NCBI GenBank assembly: GCA_947579665.1
Contig: OX388343.1
Location: 104,599,657 to 104,663,656 of the forward strand
Origin: Sympetrum striolatum
Lineage: Eukaryota > Arthropoda > Insecta > Odonata > Libellulidae
Direction of reading: 5' to 3'
Length of the DNA stretch: 64,000 bases
The first letter of the stretch is position 1. Each line of letters opens with the position of its first letter. Shown piece by piece: positions 1-12,300 of the stretch. The notes beneath the pieces were generated by a model. The model searched no databases and was not told the DNA's origin. It saw nothing but the letters and a program-made list of their open reading frames with translations. The translations under genes were made by a program, and so were the position numbers.

Positions 1-63
1 TACCTTACAATCTAATATAAAATATGGTGTAGTAGCATAATATTTTATTAGTACTCATTCAAA

Positions 64-160
64 GCTCAGTTCCATCCCTGGACCATAAGGACCCCTCAGC
101 GTCATCTCTGTCAATATTCTCCATCATCATGGGTTTAGATCTCCCTCAGTATGCCCTGAG
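64..160. repeat. GC-richer monomer core (example copy)
   Basis: About 49 of 97 bases are G or C, against about 22 of 127 in the rest of the monomer. CTCAG occurs at 65-69, 95-99 and 145-149, and its inverse CTGAG at 156-160. Most of the core is very constant across the window, especially CCATCCCTGGACC and CATCATCATGGG. Variation is concentrated at about 90-112 (GCGTCRTCTCTGYC and relatives) and at CCCTCAG versus CCCACAG near 145. On the minus strand the core reads as an open stretch of about 33 codons. The function is unknown: it could be a protein-binding segment, a remnant of a captured coding or transposon sequence, or neutral. Confidence 0.85.
145..160. other. Short inverted repeat CTCAG/CTGAG
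   Basis: CTCAG at 145-149 and CTGAG at 156-160 can pair as a 5-bp stem around a 6-base loop. It is intact only in monomers with CCCTCAG. In the frequent CCCACAG variant the stem is broken by one mismatch, so it is not universally kept. No role is assigned. Confidence 0.5.
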
Positions 161-287
161 TAATAATAATTATAACAATCAAATATTAGATAATACAAAT
201 AAAACACATAATTTAAGAAAAGATTAACTAACAAACTAATATAAAATATAGAGTAGTAGCATAATATTCTATTAGTACTCATTCTAA
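161..287. repeat. AT-rich monomer spacer (example copy)
   Basis: This about 127-bp stretch runs from the end of one core to the start of the next and is about 17% G+C. It starts with a short TAA run (TAATAATAATTATAA) and contains AATAAAACACATAATTTAAG and the subtype-defining segment around 215-245. Most monomer subtypes are defined here: TTAACTAACAAAC, TAAACTAACAAAC, TTACCTAACAATC, ACTAAAAATCAAAC and ACTAGTTATTAAAC. Confidence 0.85.
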
Positions 288-446
288 GCTCAGTTCCATC
301 CCTGGACCATAAGGGTCCCTCAGCGTCATCTCTGTATATTCTCCATCATCATGGGTTTAGATCTCCCACAGTATGCCCTGAGTAATAATAATTATAACAA
401 TAAAATATTAGATAATACTAATAAAACACATAACTTAAGAAAAGAT
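225..446. repeat. 222-bp monomer variant (first example)
   Basis: This copy has GGGTCCC where most monomers have GGACCCC, together with TGTATATTC instead of TGTCAATATTC. The latter is a 2-bp loss that makes it 222 bp. The two changes travel together in essentially every copy I noted, near 984, 1207, 3179, 3850, 4967, 5860, 7427, 12804, 13697, 16378, 17271, 20851, 22190, 24431, 25997, 28681, 29351, 43760, 46885, 49577, 50248 and 61750. It is absent from the D-type-rich stretches. It is a discrete subfamily rather than scattered mutation. Confidence 0.85.
304..318. other. Inverted repeat GGACC/GGTCC in 222-bp variant
   Basis: GGACC (304-308) and GGTCC (314-318) are perfect inverses around ATAAG. 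The standard GGACCCC monomer lacks this dyad, so it is specific to the 222-bp subfamily. It could be a protein site or simply a chance product of the GGGTCCC change. Confidence 0.5.
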
Positions 447-1786
447 TAACTAACAAACTAATATAAAATATGGATTAGTAGCATAATATTCTATTAGTAC
501 TCATTCTAAGCTCAGTTCCATCCCTGGACCATAAGGACCCCTCAGCGTCATATCTGCCAATATTCTCCATCATCATGGGTTTAGATCTCCCACAGTATGC
601 CCTGAGTAATAATAATTATAACAATCAAATATTAGATAATACTAATAAAACACATAATTTAAGAAAAGATTAACTAACAAACTAATATAAAATATAGAGT
701 AGTAGCATAATATTCTATTAGTACTCATTCGAAGCTCAGTTCCATCCCTCGACCATAAGGACCCCTCAGCGTCGTCTCTGTCAATATTCTCCATCATCAT
801 GGGTTTAGATCTCCCTCAGTATGCCCTGAGTAATAATAATTATAACAATCAAATATTAGATAATACTAATAAAACACATAATTTAAGAAAAGATTAACTA
901 ACAAACTAATATAAAATATGGAGTAGTAGCATAATATTCTATTAGTACTCATTCTAAGCTCAGTTCCATCCCTGGACCATAAGGGTCCCTCAGCGTTATC
1001 TCTGTATATTCTCCATCATCATGGGTTTAGATCTCCCTCAGTATGCCCTGAGTAATAATAATTATAACAATCAAATATTAGATATTACAAATAAAACACA
1101 TAATTTAAGAAAAGATTAACTAACAAACTAATATAAAATATAGAGTAGTAGCATAATATTCTATTAGTACTCATTCTAAGCTCAGTTCCATCCCTGGACC
1201 ATAAGGGTCCCTCAGCGTCATCTCTGTATATTCTCCATCACCATGGGTTTAGATCTCCCACAGTATGCCCTGAGTAATAATAATTATAACAATCAAATAT
1301 TAGATAATACTAATAAAACACATAATTTAAGAAAAGATTAACTAACAAACTAATATAAAATATGGATTAGTAGCATAATATTCTATTAGTACTCATTCTA
1401 AGCTCAGTTCCATCCCTGGACCATAAGGACCCCTCAGCGTCGTCTTTGTCAATATTCTCCATCATCATGGGTTTAGATCTCCCTCAGTATGCCCTGAGTA
1501 ATAATAATTATAACAATCAAATATTAGATAATACAAATAAAACACGTAATTTAAGAAAAGATTAACTAACAAACTAATATAAAATATAGAGTAGTAGCAT
1601 AATATTCTATTAGTACTCATTCTAAGCTCAGTTCCATCCCTGGACCATAAGGACCCCTCAGCGTCATATCTGCCAATATTCTCCATCATCATGGGTTTAG
1701 ATCTTCCACAGTATGCCCTGAGTAATAATAATTATAACAATCAAATATTAGATAATACTAATAAAACACATAATATAAGAAAAGAT

Positions 1787-2194
1787 AAACTAACAAACTA
1801 ATATAAAATATAGAGTAGTAGCATAATATTCTATTAGTACTCATTCTAAGCTCAGATCCATCCCTGGACCATAAGGACCCCTCAGCGTCGTCTCTGTCAA
1901 TATTCTCCATCATCATGGGTTTAGATCTCCCACAGTATGCCCTGAGTAATAATAATTATAACAATCAAATATTAGATAATACTAATAAAACTATGCAGTA
2001 GTAGCATAATATTCAATTAGTACTCATTCTAAGCTCAGTTCCATCCCTGGACCATAAGGACCCCTCTGCATCATCACTGTCAATATTCTCCATCATCATG
2101 GGTTTACATCTCCCACAGTATGCCCTGAGTAATAATAAGTATAACAATCAAATATTAGATAATACTAATAGAAACACATAATTTAAGAAAAGAT
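1787..2194. repeat. Two monomers, one with a 41-bp internal deletion
   Basis: This pair spans 408 bp instead of about 448. At about 1990-1996, AATAAAA is followed by CTATGC and then AGTAGTAGC, so most of CACATAATTTAAG through AAATATAG is missing. A one-base gain (AATAGAAACAC) follows. The usual spacer segment that defines subtypes is lost in this copy. Confidence 0.8.
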
Positions 2195-2410
2195 TAACTA
2201 ACAAACTAATATAAAATATAGAGTAGTAGCATAATATTCTATTAGTACTCATTCTAAGCTCAGTTCCATCCCTGGACCATAAGGACCCCTCAGCATCATC
2301 TCTGTCAATATTCTCCATCATCATGGGTTTACATCTCCCACAGTATGCCCTGAGTAATAATAATTATAACAATCAAATAGTAGATAAAACTAATAGAAAC
2401 ACATAATTTA

Positions 2411-2690
2411 AGAAAATACTAAAAATCAAACTAATATAAAATATAGAGTATTAGCATCATATTCTATTAGTACTCATTCTAAGCTCAGTTCCATCCCTGG
2501 ACCATAAGGACCCCTCAGCGTCGTCTCTGTCAATATTCTCCATCATCATGGGTTTAGATCTCCCACAGTATGCCCTGAGTAATAATAATTATAACAATCA
2601 AATAGTAGATAATACTAATAGAAACACATAATTTAAGAAAATCTAAAAATCAAACTAATAATAAATATAGAGTAGTAGCGTAATATTCTA
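2411..2690. repeat. ACTAAAAATC spacer subtype, copy 1
   Basis: Two adjacent monomers carry AAATACTAAAAATCAAAC and then AAATCTAAAAATCAAAC in place of the usual GATTAACTAACAAAC, with linked AGTATTAGCATCATATTC and AGTAGCGTAATATTC. The same ordered pair recurs at offsets +7828 and +11856, so the pair moved as a unit. Confidence 0.8.
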
Positions 2691-5547
2691 TTAGTACTCA
2701 TTCTAAGCTCAGATCCATCCCTGGACCTTAAGGACCCCTCAGCGTCATCTCTGCCAATATTCTCCATCATCATGGGTTTAGATCTCCCACAGTATGCCCT
2801 GAGTCATAATAATTATAACAATCAAATATTAGATAATACAAATAAAACACATAATTTAAGAAAAGATTAACTAACAAACTAATATAAAATATAGAGTAGT
2901 AGCATAATATTCTATTAGTACTCAGTCTAAGCTCAGTTCCATCCCTGGACCATAAGGACCCCTCAGCGTCATATCTGCCAATATTCTCCATCATCATGGG
3001 TTTAGATCTCCCACAGTATGCCCTGAGTAATAATAATTATAACAATCAAATATTAGATAATACTAATAAAACACATAATATAAGAAAAGATAAACTAACA
3101 AACTAATATAAAATATAGAGTAGTAGCATAATATTCTATTAGTACTCATTCTATTTCAGTTCCATCCCTGGACCATAAGGGTCCCTCAGCGTCATCTCTG
3201 TATATTCTCCATCATCATGGGTTTAGATCTCCCACAGTATGCCCTGAGTAATAATAATTATAACAATCAAATATTAGATAATACTAATAAAACACATAAT
3301 ATACGAAAAGATAAACTAACAAACTAATATAAAATATAGAGTAGTAGCATAATATTCTATTAGTACTCATTCTAAGCTCAGTTCCATCCCTGGACCATAA
3401 GGACCCCTCAGCGTCGTCTCTGTCAATATTCTCCATCATTATGGGTTTTGATCTCCCACAGTATGCCCTGAGTAATAAAAATTATAACAATCAAATATTA
3501 GATAATACTAATAAAACACATAATTTAAGAAAAGATTAGCTAACAAACTAATATAAAATATAGAGTAGAAGCATAATATTCTATTAGTACTCATTCTAGG
3601 CTCAGTTCCATCCCTGGACCATAAGGACCCCTCAGCTTCGTCTCTGTCAATATTCTCCATCATCATGGGTTTAGATCTCCCTCAGTATGCCCTGAGTAAT
3701 AATAATTATAACAATCAAATATTAGATAATACTAATAAAACACATAATTTAAGAAAAGATTAACTAACAAACTAATATAAAATATGGAGTAGTAGCATAA
3801 TATTCTATTAGTACTCATTCTAAGCTCAGTTCCATCCCTGGACCATAAGGGTCCCTCAGCGTTATCTCTGTATATTCTCCATCATCATGGGTTTAGATCT
3901 CCCTCAGTATGCCCTGAGTAATAATAATTATAACAATCAAATATTAGATAATACAAATAAAACACATAATTTAAGAAAAGATTAACTAACAAACTAATAT
4001 AAAATATAGAGTAGTAGCATAATATTCTATTAGTACTCATTCTAAGCTCAGTTCCATCCCTGGACCATAAGGACCCCTCAGCGTCGTCTCTGCCAATATT
4101 CTCCATCATCATGGGTTTAGATCTCCCTCAGTAGGCCCTGAGTAATAATAATTATAACAATCAAATATTAGATAATACTAATAAAACACATAATATAAGA
4201 AAAGATAAACTAACAAACTAATATAAAATATAGAGTAGTAGCATAATATTCTATTAGTACTCATTCTAAGCTCAGATCCATCCCTGGACCATAAGGACCC
4301 CTCAGCGTCGTCTCTGTCAATATTCTCCATCATCATGGGTTTAGATCTCCCACAGTATGCCCTGAGTAATAATAATTATAACAATCAAATATTAGATAAT
4401 ACTAATAAAACACATAATTTAAGAAAAGATTAACTAACAAACTAATATAAAATATAGAGTAGTAGCATAATATTCTATTAGTACTCATTCTAAGCTCAGA
4501 TCCATCCCTGGACCATAAGGACCCCTCAGAGTCATATCTGCCAATATTCTCCATCATCATGGGTTTAGATCTCCCACAGTATGCCCTGAGTAATAATAAT
4601 TATAACAATCAAATATTAGATAATACTAATAAACACATAATTTAAGAAAAGATTAACTATTAAACTAATATAAAATATAGAGTAGTAGCATAATATTCTA
4701 TTAGTACTCATTCTAAGCTCAGATCCATCCCTGGACCATAAGGACCCCTCAGCGTCATCTCTGTCAATATTCTCTATCATCATGGGTTTAGATCTCCCAC
4801 AGTATGCCCTGAGTAATAATAATTATAACAATCAAATATTAGATAATACTAATAAAACACATAATATAAGAAAAGATAAACTAACAAACTAATATAAAAT
4901 ATAGAGTTGTAGCATAATATTCTATTAGTACTCATTCTAAGCTCAGTTCCATCCCTGGACCATAAGGGTCCCTCAGCGTCATCTCTGTATATTCTCCATC
5001 ATCATGTGTTTAGATCTCCCACAGTATGCCCTGAGTAATAATAATTATAACAATCAAATATTAGATAATACTAATAAAACACATAATATACGAAAAGATA
5101 AACTAACAAACTAATATAAAATATAGAGTAGTAGCATAATATTCTATTAGTACTCATTCTAAGCTCAGTTCCATCCCTGGACCATAAGGACCCCTCAGCG
5201 TCGTCTCTGTCAATATTCTCCATCATTATGGGTTTAGATCTCCCACAGTATGCCCTGAGTAATAAAAATTATAACAATCAAATATTAGATAATACTAATA
5301 AAACACATAATTTAAGAAAAGATTAGCTAACAAACTAATATAAAATATAGAGTAGAAGCATAATATTCTATTAGTACTCATTCTAGGCTCAGTTCCATCC
5401 CTGGACCATAAGGACCCCTCAGCGTCATCTCTGTCAATATTCTCCATCATCATGGGTTTAGATCTCCCACAGTATGCCCTGAGTAATAATAATTATAACA
5501 ATCGAATATTAGATAATACTAATCAAACACATAATTTAAGAAAAGAT

Positions 5548-8500
5548 TACCTTACAATCTAATATAAAATATGGAGTAGTAGCATAATATTTTATTAGTA
5601 CTCATTCAAAGCTCAGTTCCATCCCTCGACCATAAGGACCCCTCAGCCTCGTCTCTGTCAATATTCTCCATCATCATGGGTTTAGATCTCCCTCAGTATG
5701 CCCTGAGTAATAATAATTATAACAATCAAATATTAGATAATACTAATAAAACACATAATTTAAGAAAAGATTAACTAACAAACTAATATAAAATATGGAG
5801 TAGTAGCATAATATTCTATTAGTACTCATTCTAAGCTCAGTTCCATCCCTGGACCATAAGGGTCCCTCAGCGTTATCTCTGTATATTCTCCATCATCATG
5901 GGTTTAGATCTCCCTCAGTATGACCTGAGTAATAATAATTATAACAATCAAATATTAGATAATACAAATAAAACACATAATTTAAGAAAAGATTAACTAA
6001 CAAACTAATATAAAATATAGAGTAGTAGCATAATATTCTATTAGTACTCATTCTAAGCTCAGTTCCATCCCTGGACCATAAGGACCCCTCAGCGTCGTCC
6101 TTGTCAATATTCTCCATCATCATGGGTTTAGATCTCCCTCAGTATGCCCTGAGTAATAATAATTATAACAATCAAATATTAGATAATACAAATAAAACAC
6201 ATAATTTAAGAAAAGATTAACTAACAAACTAATATAATATATAGAGTAGTAGCATAATATTCTATTAGTACTCATTCTAAGCTCAGTTCCATCCCTGGAC
6301 CATAAGGACCCCTCAGCGTCGTCTCTGCCAATATTCTCCATCATCATGGGTTTAGATCTCCCACAGTATGCCCTGAGTAATAATAATTATAACAATCAAA
6401 TATTAGATAATACTAATAAAACACATAATATAAGAAAAGATAAACTAACAAACTAATATAAAATATAGAGTAGTAGCATAATATTCTATTAGTACTCATT
6501 CTAAGCTCAGATCCATCCCTGGACCATAAGGACCCCTCAGCGTCGTCTCTGTCAATATTCTCCATCATCATGGGTTTAGATCTCCCACAGTATGCCCTGA
6601 GTAATAATAATTATAACAATCAAATATTAGATAATACAAATAAAACACATAATTTAAGAAAAGATTAACTAACAAACTAATATATAATATAGAGTAGTAG
6701 CATAATATTCTATTAGTACTCATTCTAAGCTCAGATCCATCCCTGGACCATAAGGACCCCTCAGAGTCATATCTGCCAATATTCTCCATCATCATGGGTT
6801 TAGATCTCCCACAGTATGCCCTGAGTAATAATAATTATAACAATCAAATATTAGATAATACTAATAAACACATAATTTAAGAAAAGATTAACTATTAAAC
6901 TAATATAAAATATAGAGTAGTAGCATAATATTCTATTAGTACTCATTCTAAGCTCAGATCCATCCCTGGACCATAAGGACCCCTCAGCGTCATCTCTGTC
7001 AATATTCTCCATCATCATGGGTTTAGATCTCCCACAGTATGCCCTGAGTAATAATAATTATAACAATCAAATATTAGATAATACTAATAAAACACATAAT
7101 TTAAGAAAAGATTACCTAACACTCCAATATATAATATGGAGTAGTAGCATAATATTCTATTAGTACTCATTCTAAGCTCAGTTCCATCCCTGGACCATAA
7201 GGACCCCTCAGCGTCGTCTCTGTCAATATTCTCCATCATCATGGGTTTAGATCTCCCTCAGTATGCCCTGAGTAATAATAATTATAACAATCAAATATTA
7301 GATAATACTAATAAAACACATAATTTAAGAAAAGATTAACTAACAAACTAATATAAAATATATAGTAGTAGCATAATATTCTATTAGTACTCATTCTAAG
7401 CTCAGTTCCATCCCTGGACCATAAGGGTCCCTCAGCATCATCTCTGTATATTCTCCATCATCATGGGTTTAGATCTCCCACAGTATGCCCTGAGTAATAA
7501 TAATTATAACAATCAAATATTAGATAATACTAATAAAACACATAATTTAAGAAAAGATTAACTAACAAACTAATATAAAATATGGATTAGTAGCATAATA
7601 TTCTATTAGTACTCATTCTAAGCTCAGTTCCATCCCTGGACCATAGGGACCCCACAGCGTCGTCCTTGTCAATATTCTCCATCATCATGGGTTTAGATCT
7701 CCCTCAGTATGCCCTGAGTAATAATAATTATAACAATCAAATTTTAGATAGTACAAATAAAACACATAATTTAAGAAAAGATTAACTAACAAACTAATAT
7801 AAAATATAGAGTAGTAGCATAATATTCTATTAGTACTCATTCTAAGCTCAGTTTCATCCCTGGACCATAAGGACCCCTCAGCGTCATATCTGCCAATATT
7901 CTCCATCATCATGGGTTTAGATCTCCCTCAGTAGTCCCTGAGTAATAATAATTATAACAATCAAATATTAGATAATACTAATAAAACACATAATATAAGA
8001 AAAGATAAACTAACAAACTAATATAAAATATAGAGTAGTAGCATAATATTCTATTAGTACTCATTCTAAGCTCAGATCCATCCCTGAACCATAAGGACCC
8101 CTCAGTGTCGTCTCTGTCAATATTCTCCATCATCATGGGTTTAGATCTCCCACAGTATGCCCTGAGTAATAATAATTATAACAATCAAATATTAGATAAT
8201 ACTAATAAAACACATAATTTAAGAAAAGATTAACTAACAAACTAATATAAAATATGGATTAGTAGCATAATATTCTATTAGTACTCATTCTAAGCTCAGT
8301 TCCATCCCTGGACCATAAGGACCCCTCAGCGTCGTCTCTGTCAATATTCTCCATCATCATGGGTTTAGATCTCCCTCAGTATGCCCTGAGTAATAATAAT
8401 TATAACAATCAAATATTAGATAATACAAATAAAACACATAATTTAAGAAAAGATTAACTAACAAACTAATATAAAATATAGAGTAGTAGCATAATATTCT

Positions 8501-9330
8501 ATTAGTACTCATTCTAAGCTCAGTTCCATCCCTGGACCATAAGGACCCCTCAGCGTCATATCTGCCAATATTCTCCATCATCATGGGTTTAGATCTCCCA
8601 CAGTATGCCCTGAGTAATAATAATTATAACAATCAAATATTAGATAATACTAATAAAACACATAATTTAAGAAAAGATTAACTAACAAACTAATATAAAA
8701 TATAGAGTAGTAGCATAATATTCTATTAGTACTCATTCTAAGCTCAGTTCCATCCCTGGACCATAAGGACCCCTCAGCGTCATATCTGCCAATATTCTCC
8801 ATCATCATGGGTTTAGATCTCCCACCGTATGCCCTGAGTAATAATAATTATAACAATCAAATATTAGATAATACAAATTAAACACATAATTTAAGAAAAG
8901 ATTAACTAACAAACTAATATAAAATATAGAGTAGTAGCATAATATTCTATTAGTACTCATTCTAAGCTCAGTTCCATCCCTGGACCATAAGGACCCCTCA
9001 GCGTCATATCTGCCAATATTCTCCATCATCATGGGTTTAGATCTCCCACAGTATGCCCTGAGTAATAATAATTATAACAATCAAATATTAGATAATACTA
9101 ATAAAACACATAATATAAGAAAAGATAAACTAACAAACTAATATAAAATATAGAGTAGTAGCATAATATTCTATTAGTACTCATTCTAAGCTCAGATCCA
9201 TCCCTGGACCATAAGGACCCCTCAGCGTCGTCTCTGTTAATATTCTCCATCATCATGGGTTTAGATCTCCCAAAGTATGCCCTGAGTAATAATAATTATA
9301 ACAATCAAATATTAGATAATACTAATTGTA
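5548..9330. repeat. Forerunner of the 3.58-kb repeat
   Basis: The segment starts with TACCTTACAATC and follows the monomer order later found in the three consecutive units at 16959, 20540 and 24119. Examples are the paired variants ending near 6123 and 6347 and the CCCACAGCGTCGTCC copy near 7650. Similarity fades at about 9330, where GATAATACTAATTGTAACAC introduces a different spacer. Confidence 0.7.
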
Positions 9331-12300
9331 ACACATAATTTAAGAAAATACTAAAAAACAAACTAATATAAAATATAGAGTAGTAGCATAATATTCTATT
9401 CGTACTCATTCTAAGCTCAGTTCCATCCCTGGACCATAAGGACCCCTCATCGTCGTCTTTGTCAATATTCCATCATAATGGGTTTAGATCTCCCACAGTA
9501 TGCCCTGAGTAATAATAATTATAACAATCAAATATTAGATAATACTAATAAAACACATAATTTAAGAAAAGATTACCTAACACTCTAATATAAAATATGG
9601 ATTAGTAGCATAATATTCTATTAGTGCTCATTCTAAGCTCAGTTCCATCCCTGGACCATAAGGACCCCTCAGCGTCTACTCTGTCAATATTCTCCTTCAT
9701 CATGGGTTTAGATCTCCCACAGTATGCCCTGAGTAATAATAATTAAAACAATCAAATATTAGATAATACTAATAAAACACATAATTTAAGAAAAGATTAA
9801 CTAACAAACTAATATAAAATATGGAGTAGTAGCATAATATTCAATTAGTACTCATTCTAAGCTCAGTTCCATCCCTGGACCATAAGGACCCCTCAGCATC
9901 ATCTCTGTCAATATTCTCCATCATCATGGGTTTACATCTCCCACAGTATGCCCTGAGTAATAATAAGTATAACAATCAATTATTAGATAATACTAATAGA
10001 AACACATAATTTAAGAAAAGATTAACTAACAAACTAATATAAAATATAGTGTAGTAGCATAATAGTCTATTAGTACTCATTCTAAGCTCAGTTCCATCCC
10101 TGGACCATAAGGACCCCTCAGCATCATCTCTGTCAATATTCTCCATCATCATGGGTTTATATCTCCCACAGTATGCCCTGAGTAATAATAATTATAACAA
10201 TCAAATAGTAGATAAAACTAATAGAAACACATAATTTAAGAAAATACTAAAAATCAAACTAATATAAAATATAGAGTATTAGCATCATATTCTATTAGTA
10301 CTCATTCTAAGCTCAGTTCCATCCCTGGACCATAAGGACCCCTCAGCGTCGTCTCTGTCAATATTCTCCATCATCATGGGTTTAGATCTCCCACAGTATG
10401 CCCTGAGTAATAATAATTATAACAATCAAATAGTAGATAATACTAATAGAAACACATAATTTAAGAAAATCTAAAAATCAAACTAATAATAAATATGGAG
10501 TAGTAGCGTAATATTCTATTAGTACTCATTCTAAGCTCAGATCCATCCCTGGACCTTAAGGACCCCTCAGCGTCATCTCTGCCAATATTCTCCATCATCA
10601 TGGGTTTAGATCTCCCACAGTATGCCCTGAGTAATAATAATTATAACATTTAAATAGTAGATAATACTAATAGAAACACATAATTTAAGAAAAGATTACC
10701 TAACAAACTATTATAAAATATAGAGTAGTAGCATAATATTCTATTAGTACTTATTCTAAGCTCAGTTCCATCCCTGGACCATAAGGACCCCTCAGGGTCA
10801 TCTCTGCCAATATTCTCCATCATCATGGGTTTAGATCTCCCACAGTATGCCCTGAGTCATAATAATTATAACAATCAAATAGTAGATAATACTAATAGAA
10901 TCACATTATTTAAGAAAAGATTATCTAACAAACTAAAATAAAATATAGAGTAGTAGCATAATATTCTATTAGTACTCATTCTAAGCTCAGTTTCATCCCT
11001 GGACCATAAGGACCCCTCAGCGTCATCTCTGTCAATATTCTCAATCATCATGGGTTTACATCTCCCACAGTATGCCCTGAGTAATAATAATTATAACAAT
11101 CAAATATTAGATAATACTAATAAAACACATAATTTAAGAGAAGATTACCTAACACTATAATATAAAATATGGAGTAGTAGCATAATATTCTATTAGTACT
11201 CATTCTAAGCTCAGTTCCATCCCTGGACCATAAGGACTCCTCAGCGTCATCTCTGTCAATATTCTCCATCATCATGGGTTTAGATCTCCCACAGTATGCC
11301 CTGAGTAATAAAAATTGTAACAATCAAATATTAGATAATACTAATAAAACACATAATTTAAGAAAAGATTAACTAACAAAATAATATAAAATATAGAGTA
11401 GAAGCATAATATACTATTAGTACTCATTCTAGGCTCAGTTCCATCCCTGGACCATAAGGACCCCTCAGCGTCATCTCTGTCAATATTCTCCATCATTATG
11501 GGTTTAGATCTCCCACAGTATGCCCTGAGTAATAATAATTATAACAATCAAATATTAGATAATACTAATAAAACACATAATTTAAGAAAAGATTACCTAA
11601 CACTCTAATATAAAATATGGAGTAGTAGCATAATATTCTATTAGTACTCATTCTAAGCTCAGTTCCATCCCTGGACCATAAGGACCCCTCAGCGTCATCT
11701 CTGTCAATATTCTCCATCATCATGGGTTTACATTTCTCACAGTATGCCCTGAGTAATAATAATTATAACAATCAAATATTAGATAATACTAATAAAACAC
11801 ATAATTTAAGAAAAGATTACCTAACACTCTAATATAAAATATGGAGTAGTAGAATAATATTCTATTAGTACTCATTCTAAGCTCAGTTCCATCCCTGGAC
11901 CATAAGGACCCCTCAGCGTCATCTCTGTCAATATTCTCCATCATCATGGGTTTACATCTCCCACAGTATGCCCTGAGTAATACTAATTATAACAATCAAA
12001 TATTAGATAATACTAATAAAACACATAATTTAAGAAAAGATTACCTAACACTCTAATATAAAATATGGAGTAGTAGCATAATATTCTATTAGTACTCATT
12101 CTAAGCTCAGTTCCATCCCTGGACCATAAGGACCCCTCAGCGTCGTCTCTGTCAATATTCTCCATCATCATGGGTTTAGATCTCCCACAGTATGCCCTGA
12201 GTAATAAAAATTATAACAATCAAATATTAGATAATACTAATAAAACACATAATTAAAGAAAAGATTAGCTAACAAACTAATATAAAATATAGAGTAGAAG

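Larger units (their letters stand above)
1..224. repeat. Reference satellite monomer (224 bp)
   Basis: I use this first copy as the coordinate frame. It begins after the AAGAAAAGAT landmark, and the next monomer starts at 225. It holds an AT-rich left part (1-63), the GC-richer core (64-160) and an AT-rich right part (161-224). ScaI-type AGTACT lies at 50-55, AATATT at 113-118 and BglII-type AGATCT at 137-142. This copy carries a rarer left end (TACCTTACAATC, ATTTTATTAG, CATTCAAAGC). The same left end recurs, with small changes, at 5548, 12490, 16959, 20540 and 24119, and marks the start of larger units. The monomer phase is arbitrary. Confidence 0.95.

Noticed and set aside
131..137. GGGTTTA, resembling a plant-type telomere repeat
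   Set aside because: It occurs once per monomer, never in tandem, and is explained by chance.
145..160. Rho-independent terminator or RNA hairpin at CTCAG/CTGAG
   Set aside because: The stem is only 5 bp, is broken in the common CCCACAG variant and is not followed by a T run on the plus strand.
187..212. AATAAA polyadenylation signals on the plus strand in nearly every monomer
   Set aside because: AATAAA is expected by chance in an AT-rich spacer. There is no associated gene and no downstream GU-rich element that I can see.
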